From assembly GCA_947502885.1 (NCBI GenBank), contig CANNBP010000011.1:1-64000 (forward strand): a stretch of 64,000 nucleotides of DNA. Direction: 5' to 3'. The number at the start of each line of letters is the position of its first letter. Position 1 is the stretch's first letter. Below are positions 9,813 through 17,377 of the stretch, piece after piece. A program made the translations under genes and the position numbers. This stretch comes from an uncultured Aquimarina sp. (GTDB lineage Bacteria > Bacteroidota > Bacteroidia > Flavobacteriales > Flavobacteriaceae). The notes beneath the pieces were generated by a model that made no database searches, was not told where the DNA came from, and saw only the letters and a list, made by a program, of their open reading frames with translations.

Positions 9813-10018
9813 TAAATTAAAAAAATAACGTTAAACACTAAAAACCCCTTATCCAACCTTAGTCAAAAACCTCATTAAAAAACTATTATTCAAAGTATTA
9901 ATCATTTTTATGATGGTAAAGACGGGTATATTAATTATAAATTAACGAATCACCTATAGAATTAGGCAATAGAACGAATAAAAAATTAACGATAAACACT
10001 AAAAAAAACCCCTTATCC
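9786..10018 (+). repeat. Duplicated 3' end of the giant gene plus trailer
   Basis: Positions 9786-9854 hold the last eight codons (RITYRVRQ), the stop and the trailer up to ccccttatcc. Positions 9946-10018 hold a second, diverged copy that would encode RITYRIRQ followed by TAG, with the same trailer (aaacactaaaaa then ccccttatcc). A TAA sits directly before the second copy, so it is not part of an open gene. It looks like the tail of a deleted or shuffled paralogue. The rest of the 339-bp gap between 9812 and 10152 contains no gene. Confidence 0.75.
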
Positions 10019-10058
10019 TCCAAAATTTACATTTCATCGATACTTTTATGCTTTTTAT

Positions 10059-10128
10059 CGTAATTAAATTACGGTTATAACGTTTTTTTTAGTACTTTTA
10101 CCCCATACCAATTACTGTAATACCGTAA
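10059..10128. promoter_or_regulatory. Palindromes before the type B cargo gene
   Basis: A 15-bp palindrome (cgtaatt-a-aattacg, 10059-10073) lies 79 bp before the start at 10152. A further inverted pair, ttacggt (10069-10075) and accgtaa (10122-10128), flanks a TActTTTA element at about 10093-10100 that resembles the Bacteroidota -7 box. A regulator site is possible but not shown. Confidence 0.35.
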
Positions 10129-10151
10129 CAACGGTTTTAAAACCTAAAAAA

Positions 10152-11300
10152 ATGAATAAAGTAACATATCTAGCGGTTTGTTTTTTAATAAATACCACCT
10201 TTGCGCAGGAAGCATTTCACAATTTTGGAAATGTACAGATACATGATCAAGGAAAAGTTGGTTTTCATATGGATGTAATCAATGATGGTACTTTTGATCA
10301 AAATTTAGGATTCACTGGCTTTTATAATACTCAAAATAATATCACTGTTTCAGGAAGTAATAGACCTGTATTTTATGACGTAGAGATTGATGTTATTGAT
10401 GATTTATTTCTTGAAGTTAGTTTAGGTGTTGCAAATTTTCAAGAATTTGTAAATGGTAGAGTACAGACGCCTAGAGACCAAGTAGACGTTTCTTTAGACT
10501 ATATCAATGACGCACCTTATTCTGGTGAGAGTGATAGTCGTTATGTTGATGGATATGCTTCTATGACCGGAGCATTGGATTTCACTTTTCCAATCGGAGA
10601 TGATTTTAGATTAAGACCTATGAGTGTTGAAAGTGAAGCTGCTATTAATACTTCAAAAGGAGCTTACTTTTTTGAAAACCCAAATACTCCAAATTTCTTT
10701 TCAGGTAGTTTCAATACAGATAATTTTGAGAACTTACTTTATGGTGTAAGCAGATTCGAATTTTGGGATCTTGATGGAGACACAGAAACCCGTGTTACAT
10801 TAACTTGGGATGATAATAGTAACATCCCTACTCTTGTTGATAATTTAGAAAACTTAAGAGTTGTTGGTTGGGACAAAACACGTAATCAATGGGTAAATTT
10901 AGGAAACACTTCATTTCAAGGAGATCTTAATAGTGGTAATATCACTTCTGATCTTATCATACCAGACAACTATGAAATACTTACTTTTGGTTCGTCTGAA
11001 ATCTTATTAGATGGGGACCTTGAAATTTTTACTGGAGTATCACCGAATGGAGATGGAGAAAACGATGTTTTCAGAATCCAAGGTATTGATCAATTCCCAG
11101 ATAACGAATTGTCTATATTTAACAGATGGGGAGTAGAAGTATATAACAAAAAAGGATATGATAATTCTTGGGGAGGAATTTCTGAAGGAAGAACAACTAT
11201 TGCCAAAGGAGAAGAACTTCCAGTAGGTACGTATTACTATGTACTTAAACTTGGCAGTGGACAGAAAGACCGTGCAGGATATCTGTATATCACCAGATAA
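10152..11300 (+). CDS. T9SS type B sorting-domain surface protein
   Basis: This 382-residue protein has a signal peptide (ending TTFAQ). The middle is a beta-rich domain without a family I can name. The C-terminal ~85 residues form a clear type B (gliding-motility-associated) sorting domain: GVSPNGDGENDVF, then ELSIFNRWGVEVYNKKGYDNSW, then LPVGTYYYVLKLG and a final GYLYITR. Such proteins are exported by the type IX system and kept at or released from the cell surface. The gene has its own upstream region after the giant gene. Similar single-CTD proteins are often encoded beside large surface proteins, so it may anchor or organise the neighbouring fibre proteins; that link is inference. Confidence 0.88.
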   Translation: MNKVTYLAVCFLINTTFAQEAFHNFGNVQIHDQGKVGFHMDVINDGTFDQNLGFTGFYNTQNNITVSGSNRPVFYDVEIDVIDDLFLEVSLGVANFQEFVNGRVQTPRDQVDVSLDYINDAPYSGESDSRYVDGYASMTGALDFTFPIGDDFRLRPMSVESEAAINTSKGAYFFENPNTPNFFSGSFNTDNFENLLYGVSRFEFWDLDGDTETRVTLTWDDNSNIPTLVDNLENLRVVGWDKTRNQWVNLGNTSFQGDLNSGNITSDLIIPDNYEILTFGSSEILLDGDLEIFTGVSPNGDGENDVFRIQGIDQFPDNELSIFNRWGVEVYNKKGYDNSWGGISEGRTTIAKGEELPVGTYYYVLKLGSGQKDRAGYLYITR

Positions 11301-11395
11301 CACCATACTTTCACATATAGTATAGCAAAACAGTACTTTTTCTGCTGTGCTTGGTTTTTCAAAAGTTAATAGTATAATTAAAATATTATTATATA

Positions 11396-12775
11396 ATGAA
11401 AAAACTATTTATTGTTTTACTTATTCTACCGAGGTTTCTTTTTTCTCAAATCGATGCACTTTCGGTAATGGGTTTACCTACTGCAACTACTATTGTCGAA
11501 ATGAATAGCATTGTTGGCCCCTCTACCGGATCAATACTTTACAACCTTGAAGACAACAAAATATATGTTTACAATGGGACCAATTGGGTTTCCACGTCTA
11601 ATGATAATTGGCTTGTAGATGGTAATACTGGCCTACCAAGTACATCTTTTTTAGGTCATATTGATGATGTAGCCATGGAAATAAGATCTAATAATTTACC
11701 ACTACTGCAATTTGGAAGAAGACAAACCTTAGGATTAACCGAAGCTATTCCTGACTACACAGATAATGATCAACCTCTGGTTCATGTTAATGGAAATGGC
11801 AACATATCTGCTCTTCAATTTACAGCTGCAGGTGCATCTTTTTACAAACCCATGTTTTTTACTACACCTAATGGAAATTTTAGATTAAAAGGAAGCACGG
11901 GAGCAACTGATCTTTTTGAGGTAGGTTCTGCAGGACCTGCAAACGATGGTAGATTAGAATTTACCATTGGTGATGATGGCGATGAACAAATGGTATTTAA
12001 ACGGTATGATTATCGTCGTGGACAATTTCATCGAGAGTTTTTTAGAGTACAAGGAAGTAACAATACTGCAGATGCAACTACAAGATTCGGAATTAATTTA
12101 AATCCACAAGAAGTACCTATTGATACTGATTATGATGATCCATCTACTGGATTTACAATGGCCAACTCAACCCTGCAAATTGAAGGTTCTCTTTCAACTT
12201 CAATACTTAGCACAACTGGAAACCTAACTTTAACAGAAGACCATCATACTATTCATATTACGGGCACTCATAATATCACACTCCCTAATGCCAATACCTG
12301 CGAAGGCAGAATATATGTCTTAAAAAACAGTACAAATGCTAATAGAACTATTAGTACTTATCGAGATCTCACTAACTCTAATCAAACGACTATTAATAGT
12401 CAATCTGTATTATGGATTAAAAGTGATGGAACCAACTGGCAACAAATAAACAATAGTAATAGTACTGGGTCGAGTACTTCATCTGTAGTTGCACTCGGAA
12501 AAATTGCCGGAAACGGAACTAATTTAAAAACCCAAGGAGCTTCGGTGGTTAGGAATGGTTTTGGAAATTATACGGTTACATTAGCTACTGCAAGAACAAG
12601 TGCTAATTACATTATTCAAGTATCGGTTAACGACCCCAATGCTTTTCAGTCATCCATCCAAGTTACCAATCAAACTACAACAACCTTTACAGTTCAAATA
12701 TATGTAAGACTTAATGGTAGTACTACTCTCTTTGTAAACGATGCAGATTGGTATTTTACTGTGAGTGATTTTTAA
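11396..12775 (+). CDS. Tail-fibre-like secreted protein, head and tail modules
   Basis: The 459-residue protein has a signal peptide (MKKLFIVLLILPRFLFS). Its head domain (~20-70: VMGLPTATTIVEMNSIVG, GSILYN, NKIYVYNGTNWVS) is shared with the protein at 3039-3695. The middle is a long beta-rich stalk with a hallmark segment (LTEDHHTIHITGTHNITLP) and a LWIKSDGTNWQQIN motif typical of fibre proteins. The final ~95 residues (FGNYTVTLATARTSANYIIQVS, ending WYFTVSDF) match the C-terminus of the collagen-like protein at 2979. It lies 95 bp after the type B cargo gene. It has no standard T9SS signal of its own. An adhesive surface fibre is the most likely role, by inference. Confidence 0.8.
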   Translation: MKKLFIVLLILPRFLFSQIDALSVMGLPTATTIVEMNSIVGPSTGSILYNLEDNKIYVYNGTNWVSTSNDNWLVDGNTGLPSTSFLGHIDDVAMEIRSNNLPLLQFGRRQTLGLTEAIPDYTDNDQPLVHVNGNGNISALQFTAAGASFYKPMFFTTPNGNFRLKGSTGATDLFEVGSAGPANDGRLEFTIGDDGDEQMVFKRYDYRRGQFHREFFRVQGSNNTADATTRFGINLNPQEVPIDTDYDDPSTGFTMANSTLQIEGSLSTSILSTTGNLTLTEDHHTIHITGTHNITLPNANTCEGRIYVLKNSTNANRTISTYRDLTNSNQTTINSQSVLWIKSDGTNWQQINNSNSTGSSTSSVVALGKIAGNGTNLKTQGASVVRNGFGNYTVTLATARTSANYIIQVSVNDPNAFQSSIQVTNQTTTTFTVQIYVRLNGSTTLFVNDADWYFTVSDF

Positions 12776-12978
12776 AAATAAGTTCTCTATCCATTAATAT
12801 ACATAAACTTGGCATACATTATTACACCAACATCTTTAAATATTTGCGAAATGCCCAATTCACATGATGCTTGTCTGCAAAAATAATTATACATTTATGT
12901 CATAGATGTAAATGTATATCATACCATATTTTCACATCTGTTAAGCATTTATAAAACATAGAATAAAAAAATATAAAG

Positions 12979-13527
12979 ATGAAAGAAAAGTCAGGAAAAA
13001 TACAAGATCTGATTGATAAAAAATTTTTAGAAGAACGTAGCGTATTTCTTTGGGGACAAGTAGATGATAAATCTGCCAAACATGTTATTGATAGATTGCT
13101 ATACTTAGACATGATCAGTGATGAAGAAATAAAATTATATATTAATAGTCCAGGAGGGTATGTTACTTCGGGGTTCGCAATGTATGATACTATTAAAAGT
13201 TTAAAAAGCCCTGTTTCTACAATTTGTACGGGGTTAGCTGCATCTATGGGTTCTATTCTTTTAAGCGTAGGTGCAAAAGGTAGAAGATTTATACAGCCCC
13301 ATGCCAAAGTTATGATACACCAACCTAGTGGTGGTGCCAGAGGTCAAGCATCTAATATCGAAATTCAAGCTACCGAAATTGTTAAAACAAAAGAGCTAAG
13401 TGCTCAAATACTTGCAGATAATTGTGGTCAAGATGTTGAAAAAGTTTTAAAAGATTTCAATAGAGATTACTGGATGGATGCCCAAGAGTCATTAGACTAC
13501 GGTATCGTAGATGGTATTTTAGAATAA
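12979..13527 (+). CDS. clpP: ClpP serine protease subunit (orphan copy)
   Basis: This 182-residue protein is the ClpP peptidase core, which forms barrel-shaped rings fed by a Clp ATPase to degrade cytosolic proteins. The catalytic triad is intact: Ser89 in GLAASMGS, His114 in MIHQPSGG and Asp163 in NRDYW. The YINSPGG loop (54-60) is present. It is shorter than the usual ~200-225 residues because the N-terminal leader is short. No clpX or tig is adjacent, unlike the common tig-clpP-clpX order, so it is probably a second paralogue; this cannot be proven from one window. It stands 203 bp after the fibre gene, in its own unit. Confidence 0.93.
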   Translation: MKEKSGKIQDLIDKKFLEERSVFLWGQVDDKSAKHVIDRLLYLDMISDEEIKLYINSPGGYVTSGFAMYDTIKSLKSPVSTICTGLAASMGSILLSVGAKGRRFIQPHAKVMIHQPSGGARGQASNIEIQATEIVKTKELSAQILADNCGQDVEKVLKDFNRDYWMDAQESLDYGIVDGILE

Positions 13528-13569
13528 ATAAAATTATCTAGAGGTCTACACTAATACAAATACATTCTC

Positions 13570-14304
13570 ATGAAAAGAAAAGATTTTATTAGCATAAGTA
13601 CCTTAGCGATGATTGGAGCATCATTACCTATTTTTGGTATGAAGCAACCTAGATTTTCTACAGAAGATCTGATGGGTAAAAGTAATCCTCCGCTTTTTGG
13701 TGACGGCTATAAATTAAGAAAAGAGGCTCATAAAGCTTTTTTACTTATGAAAACTGAGGCACTAAAAAGCGGATTTAAAATAAAAGTTGTTTCTAGCTAT
13801 AGAAATCATGCTCATCAAAATCGAATCTGGAAAGGTAAATACAATAAATTTACGGCCAAGGGTCTATCTCCCAATCAAGCCATTTCAAAAATTATAGAAT
13901 ACTCTACCATTCCTGGTACATCCAGACATCATTGGGGAACAGATATAGATATCGTAGATGGAAATGTAACACAACCTAAGAGTTTACTTCTTGCCAAACA
14001 TTTTGAAGAAAATGGTCCATTTTGTAAGTTTAAAGAATGGATGGATATCAATGCTTCTACTTTTGGTTTTCATCTTGTTTATACAGACGATATAAATAGA
14101 AAAGGGTTTAAATATGAGCCCTGGCATTATTCCTATGCTCCACTTTCAATTCCCATGTTAAATGCATATCGAAAACTAAATATCTTAAACGAACTAAAAA
14201 AAACAAAGTTACTGGGCAGTACTTTTCTTACAGAAACCTTTATCAAACAATATATTAAAGAAAATATATTAGATATTAACCCTAAATTAATAGAAAACCT
14301 ATAG
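13570..14304 (+). CDS. D-Ala-D-Ala carboxypeptidase, VanY/M15B family
   Basis: The protein has 244 residues. Zinc ligands of the M15 family are visible in SRHHWGTDID (His120, Asp127) and in EPWHY (Glu183, His186). The SSYRNHAHQNRIW segment is the usual substrate-pocket region. The N-terminus (MKRKDFISISTLAMIGASLPIFG) is a signal sequence with a basic KRKDF motif, somewhat Tat-like but without a true twin arginine. It should trim peptidoglycan stem peptides in the periplasm. It starts 42 bp after clpP and lies 55 bp before the CAP lipoprotein gene, so the three may be co-transcribed. Confidence 0.9.
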   Translation: MKRKDFISISTLAMIGASLPIFGMKQPRFSTEDLMGKSNPPLFGDGYKLRKEAHKAFLLMKTEALKSGFKIKVVSSYRNHAHQNRIWKGKYNKFTAKGLSPNQAISKIIEYSTIPGTSRHHWGTDIDIVDGNVTQPKSLLLAKHFEENGPFCKFKEWMDINASTFGFHLVYTDDINRKGFKYEPWHYSYAPLSIPMLNAYRKLNILNELKKTKLLGSTFLTETFIKQYIKENILDINPKLIENL

Positions 14305-14359
14305 GTTTCACATACTAAAACTGCTGTTATCCAGTTATTTAATAAAAAACCCCAGTTAA

Positions 14360-14836
14360 ATGACTTATTCCTTATCGAAATACCTATGCTTAATCCTTAT
14401 CTTATGTAGCTTATTCTCATGCACAAAAGATGAAGACACACCTACTGAAGACGAAAATCCAAATGACGCTTTGGTTTCTAGTCAAATATTACAATTAACA
14501 AACGAATATCGTGCTAGCAAAAATCTTGTCTCTTTAAAAATAAATGATGTAGCCGATCAATTAGCCTTGGATCACACACTATATATGATTTCTAAAAAAG
14601 TAATTAGTCATGACGGGCTTAATGACAGAGGAAAAGCTCTTGTAGAAAAAGTTAAAGCCATGGGATATGGCGAAAATGTTGCAAGCTTCTACCCTGATGC
14701 TCAAAGTGTAGTAGATGCTTGGATAAAAAGTGATGACCATAGAAAAAACCTTGAAGGTAATTTTACACATATAGGTATTTCTAGTGTAAAAGATGAAAAC
14801 GGAAAATATTATTATACACAATTATTCTATCAATAA
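14360..14836 (+). CDS. CAP/SCP-domain lipoprotein
   Basis: The 158-residue protein has a lipoprotein signal ending LCSLFSC (Cys21) followed by an acidic linker. The CAP (cysteine-rich secretory/PR-1) domain covers most of the rest: LTNEYRASKNLVSL, then LDHTLYMISKKVISHDGLNDRG, GENVAS, and WIKSDDHRKNLEGNFTHIGI. The putative site residues His (near ISHDG) and Glu (GENVA) and the HRKNLEG motif are all present. Bacterial CAP proteins are secreted or envelope-bound; their activity is poorly known. It is probably anchored in the outer membrane. Confidence 0.88.
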   Translation: MTYSLSKYLCLILILCSLFSCTKDEDTPTEDENPNDALVSSQILQLTNEYRASKNLVSLKINDVADQLALDHTLYMISKKVISHDGLNDRGKALVEKVKAMGYGENVASFYPDAQSVVDAWIKSDDHRKNLEGNFTHIGISSVKDENGKYYYTQLFYQ

Positions 14837-14893
14837 ACCTACCGCGCTAACTCAACTATGCTGTGGTTAGCACTAAATCCCGTTTATTATTAC

Positions 14894-14963
14894 AATGTAA
14901 AAAACGGAACCTCTAGTAGTTGCTTACTAAAAAGTGTTTTTTACATTTTATTAGTAAGCAACT
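14894..14963 (+). terminator. Interleaved inverted repeats after the CAP gene
   Basis: An exact 13-bp inverted repeat (agttgcttactaa at 14918-14930; ttagtaagcaact at 14951-14963) could act as a terminator. A second exact 12-bp pair (aatgtaaaaaac at 14894-14905; gttttttacatt at 14936-14947) is interleaved with it in an A-B-A'-B' order. The two helices cannot nest. RNA from here could switch between them or form a pseudoknot. Confidence 0.55.
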
Positions 14964-15014
14964 TTTATATTTACTAACTTTATATCTACTTATAATTATA
15001 AAATTGTTTTTTGA

Positions 15015-15782
15015 ATGAGACGTGGTGGTTTAAAAGTTAGGATTTTAATTGGTGTTGCTATAGTTGCATTTGCATTTGTAAAAAAGTGCAACAACAAGAC
15101 CTTAAATCCTTATACCAATAAGGTGCAAAATATTAATATGACTAGTGATCAAGAAATTGCTATAGGTTTACAAAGCGCTCCTGAAATGGCACAACAACAT
15201 GGCGGCTTATATTCTGATCAAAAATTACAGAGTTATATCGATATGGTTGGTAATAAACTGGTCAACTCAAGTATGGCTAAACAGACTCCGTATAAATATG
15301 AATTTCATTTATTGGCAGATCCAAATACAATCAATGCCTTTGCTTTACCAGGAGGGCAAATATTTATTACTTATGCCTTATTAGCTAAACTAGAAAACGA
15401 AGATCAAGTTGCTGGAGTTTTGGGTCATGAAATAGGCCATGTATTAGGAAGACATTCTGCAGAAAGAATAGCTGAACATGAATTCTGGAAAACAATTTCG
15501 ACCGGTGCTTCTGTTGGAGCTGACATGGGTGGACTAGTAAATGGTATAGGTAAAAATGTACTTTTGGGTAATGGTCGTGGTGATGAGTTAGAAAGTGATA
15601 AACTAGGTGTCTTATTCATGATCAATGCAGGTTATAATCCAGAAGAAATGATAGGGGTAATGAAAATTCTCAAAACAGCAGCAGGTCCAAACCGTACTCC
15701 CGAATTTCAAAGTACACATCCTGATCCAGATAACCGTATGGAAAAAATACGAGAAGCCATTAGAGAGTATAGCAAAGGGTAA
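15015..15782 (+). CDS. M48-family zinc metallopeptidase
   Basis: The 255-residue protein has a short N-terminal membrane segment (residues ~9-22) and a peptidase M48 domain. The zinc motif HEIGH lies at 138-142 with a conserved NAFALPGGQIFIT strand at 107-119 and a downstream Glu ligand in DELESDKLG. The C-terminus has STHPDPDNRMEKI, typical of the periplasmic BepA/LoiP branch. These enzymes degrade or refold misassembled envelope proteins. The N-terminus is followed by a Cys (KKC, residue 25), but the context is not a strong lipobox, so membrane anchoring by the helix is likelier. Confidence 0.9.
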   Translation: MRRGGLKVRILIGVAIVAFAFVKKCNNKTLNPYTNKVQNINMTSDQEIAIGLQSAPEMAQQHGGLYSDQKLQSYIDMVGNKLVNSSMAKQTPYKYEFHLLADPNTINAFALPGGQIFITYALLAKLENEDQVAGVLGHEIGHVLGRHSAERIAEHEFWKTISTGASVGADMGGLVNGIGKNVLLGNGRGDELESDKLGVLFMINAGYNPEEMIGVMKILKTAAGPNRTPEFQSTHPDPDNRMEKIREAIREYSKG

Positions 15783-15815
15783 AACACAATAAATTATTAT
15801 TAAACACCATATAAA

Positions 15816-15849
15816 AAAGCCGTTGGTATACGAATACGCTAACGGCTTT
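15816..15849. terminator. Hairpin terminator after the M48 gene
   Basis: A 9-bp stem (aaagccgtt/aacggcttt) encloses a small gtat...atac hairpin. The T-run is better on the minus strand, so it can work in both directions. The sequence from here to 16020 has no gene. Confidence 0.7.
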
Positions 15850-16022
15850 CACATTTTGACAAAAATGTATATTATTTTTGACTTAACACTTTAAAAGGAT
15901 CACTTAACAACAAAGATAAAAATCAATATTACTATCTCATTACCAATTGTATAAGTGGTAGCTTTCATTACATAAAAACACATTTTGACTGTATGAAGTG
16001 CATTTCAGTTTAAAAAAAACAA

Positions 16023-16074
16023 GCCCATCCAAAAAACATCAGAATTAAATAACTCTTAATGTATATGGATGGGC
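16023..16074 (-). terminator. Terminator of the distal ankyrin gene
   Basis: A stem of gcccatcc/ggatgggc with a 36-nt loop is followed, on the minus strand, by a run of eight T (16012-16019). It lies 33 bp after the stop at 16108. Confidence 0.6.
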
Positions 16075-16107
16075 CAAATTTTAAAAAAGATTATCCTACA
16101 TATATTG

Positions 16108-16491
16108 TTAAGATAATTCTTCTAATAATGCTATTGCCTCTTTGGCATTAGATAACTTCGCAATTTTTATTGCAGTATTACCTTTATCATCTTTAGCTTT
16201 AATATTTGCTCCTTTTTTAATCAACAGTTTAATTATTTCTGTACGATTGTATCTAGCAGCAAACATTAGAGGAGTCATACCATGCGATTTTTGATTAATA
16301 TCACTTCCGAGTTCGATTAACTTTTTGACCGTGTCAAAATCACCTTTTACAATAGCCATACAAAATGGAGTCGTTTTGGTTGTCATAACATGATCATAAG
16401 AATGACCAGTAGTTGTCAAGTTTACTTCTTTTGCAAAACTTACAGAAGTAATACACATAGCCATTAAAATGGCAAAAACAGTTTTTTTCAT
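16108..16491 (-). CDS. Secreted ankyrin-repeat protein A
   Basis: The start is taken at 16491, where MKKTVFAILMAMCITSVSFA gives a clean signal peptide; an upstream in-frame start exists but encodes unlikely sequence. The 127-residue protein has about three ankyrin units: FDTVKKLIELGSDINQ, MTPLMFAARYNRTEIIKLLIKKGANIKA and NTAIKIAKLSNAKEAIALLEE. It is a paralogue of its 127-residue neighbour at 16686-17069, which has the same layout. Ankyrin repeats bind other proteins; with a signal peptide this one should act in the periplasm or outside. Its partner is unknown. Confidence 0.85.
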   Translation of the reverse strand: MKKTVFAILMAMCITSVSFAKEVNLTTTGHSYDHVMTTKTTPFCMAIVKGDFDTVKKLIELGSDINQKSHGMTPLMFAARYNRTEIIKLLIKKGANIKAKDDKGNTAIKIAKLSNAKEAIALLEELS

Positions 16492-16619
16492 AATGAATTC
16501 AATTTTTAAGTTATTTGATTGATACTCATATGACAAACAAACCCCACTCTTTGTTACACCTTTTAACGCTAAATAACATTCTTTTAACTTTTCAAGCCTA
16601 AATAAGTATATCAAAAAAA

Positions 16620-16652
16620 ATCCGCTCCCCATTTTTAAAATAGAAAGCGGAT
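16620..16652 (-). terminator. Terminator between the two ankyrin genes
   Basis: The stem atccgct/agcggat is followed on the minus strand by a T-run (16612-16619). It lies 33 bp after the stop at 16686, so the two paralogues are probably separate transcripts. Confidence 0.65.
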
Positions 16653-16685
16653 ACCCATCCATAGATAAGACGGTACATTTGGGGG

Positions 16686-17069
16686 TTACTTTTTCTTAAG
16701 CTCTATCAATAATGCTTTAGCTTCATTTGCATGAGAAATTTCAGCATACTTTATCGCATTATAGCCTCTAGTGTTTTTAGCATTTACTTTTGCACCATTG
16801 GCAACCAAAAGCTTAATAATCTCTACTTTGTTATATCTTGCAGCATACATAAGAGGTGTCATCTCTCCCGAATACTTATTTACCTTAGAACCAAGTTCAA
16901 GCATTTTTTTAACCATTTCATAGTTTCCTTCAACTATTGAAATACAAAACGGTGCTACATCAACAATTTTTGTTTTTGCTACTTTATAGGTAGTAAGCTC
17001 GTCGACTGGATCATTGGCAAAAGCAAAACTAAATGCCATGCATAGTACTAAGATTGATAATTTTTTCAT
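16686..17069 (-). CDS. Secreted ankyrin-repeat protein B
   Basis: The start at 17069 gives MKKLSILVLCMAFSFAFA, a signal peptide; the longer frame to 17138 is unlikely. The protein has 127 residues, the same length as the downstream paralogue. Shared features are the PFC(I/M)(S/A)IV(E/K)G segment, LELGSKVN, MTPLMYAARYNKVEIIKLL and the basic or acidic tail. Sequence divergence is substantial, so the duplication is not recent. The region from 17070 to the gpmI promoter at 17279 has no other gene. Confidence 0.85.
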   Translation of the reverse strand: MKKLSILVLCMAFSFAFANDPVDELTTYKVAKTKIVDVAPFCISIVEGNYEMVKKMLELGSKVNKYSGEMTPLMYAARYNKVEIIKLLVANGAKVNAKNTRGYNAIKYAEISHANEAKALLIELKKK

Positions 17070-17278
17070 TGTTTTTTCTTTTGTTAGGTTAAAATGATTT
17101 GTGTATGTCTTTTTTTTGACGGCGCAAATAAATTGCATAATTCACACATATGACATCTAAATTATTAGAATAACTTAATTTTAACCTTATCAACATTACT
17201 TCGTTAATAATTTCACAAAAATAGAATCTGTACACAACATTTTTATATTACCAAATAACCTTGGTCCTACCTTATAGT

Positions 17279-17310
17279 TTTGTACGCTTATTAACGATGT
17301 TGTACCTTTG
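17279..17310 (+). promoter_or_regulatory. Bacteroidota-type promoter of gpmI
   Basis: TTTG (17279-17282) and TACCTTTG (17303-17310) are spaced by 20 bp, matching the TTTG/TAnnTTTG consensus of Bacteroidota primary sigma factors. The predicted transcript starts about 60 bp before the ATG at 17378. Confidence 0.65.
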
Positions 17311-17377
17311 CGCCTTATTTCATTTTAGAAATATAAAACCTAAAAAACCAAGACCAAGACACTTATTAATAAGACAT

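Noticed and set aside
1..12775. Prophage interpretation of the fibre-like genes
   Set aside because: The complete proteins carry N-terminal signal peptides, one neighbour has a T9SS type B sorting domain, and no capsid, terminase, integrase or lysis gene is visible. Sequence upstream of base 1 could still change this.
15199..15384. 61-codon plus frame inside the M48 gene
   Set aside because: It is an out-of-frame shadow of the peptidase, which has an intact HEIGH motif.
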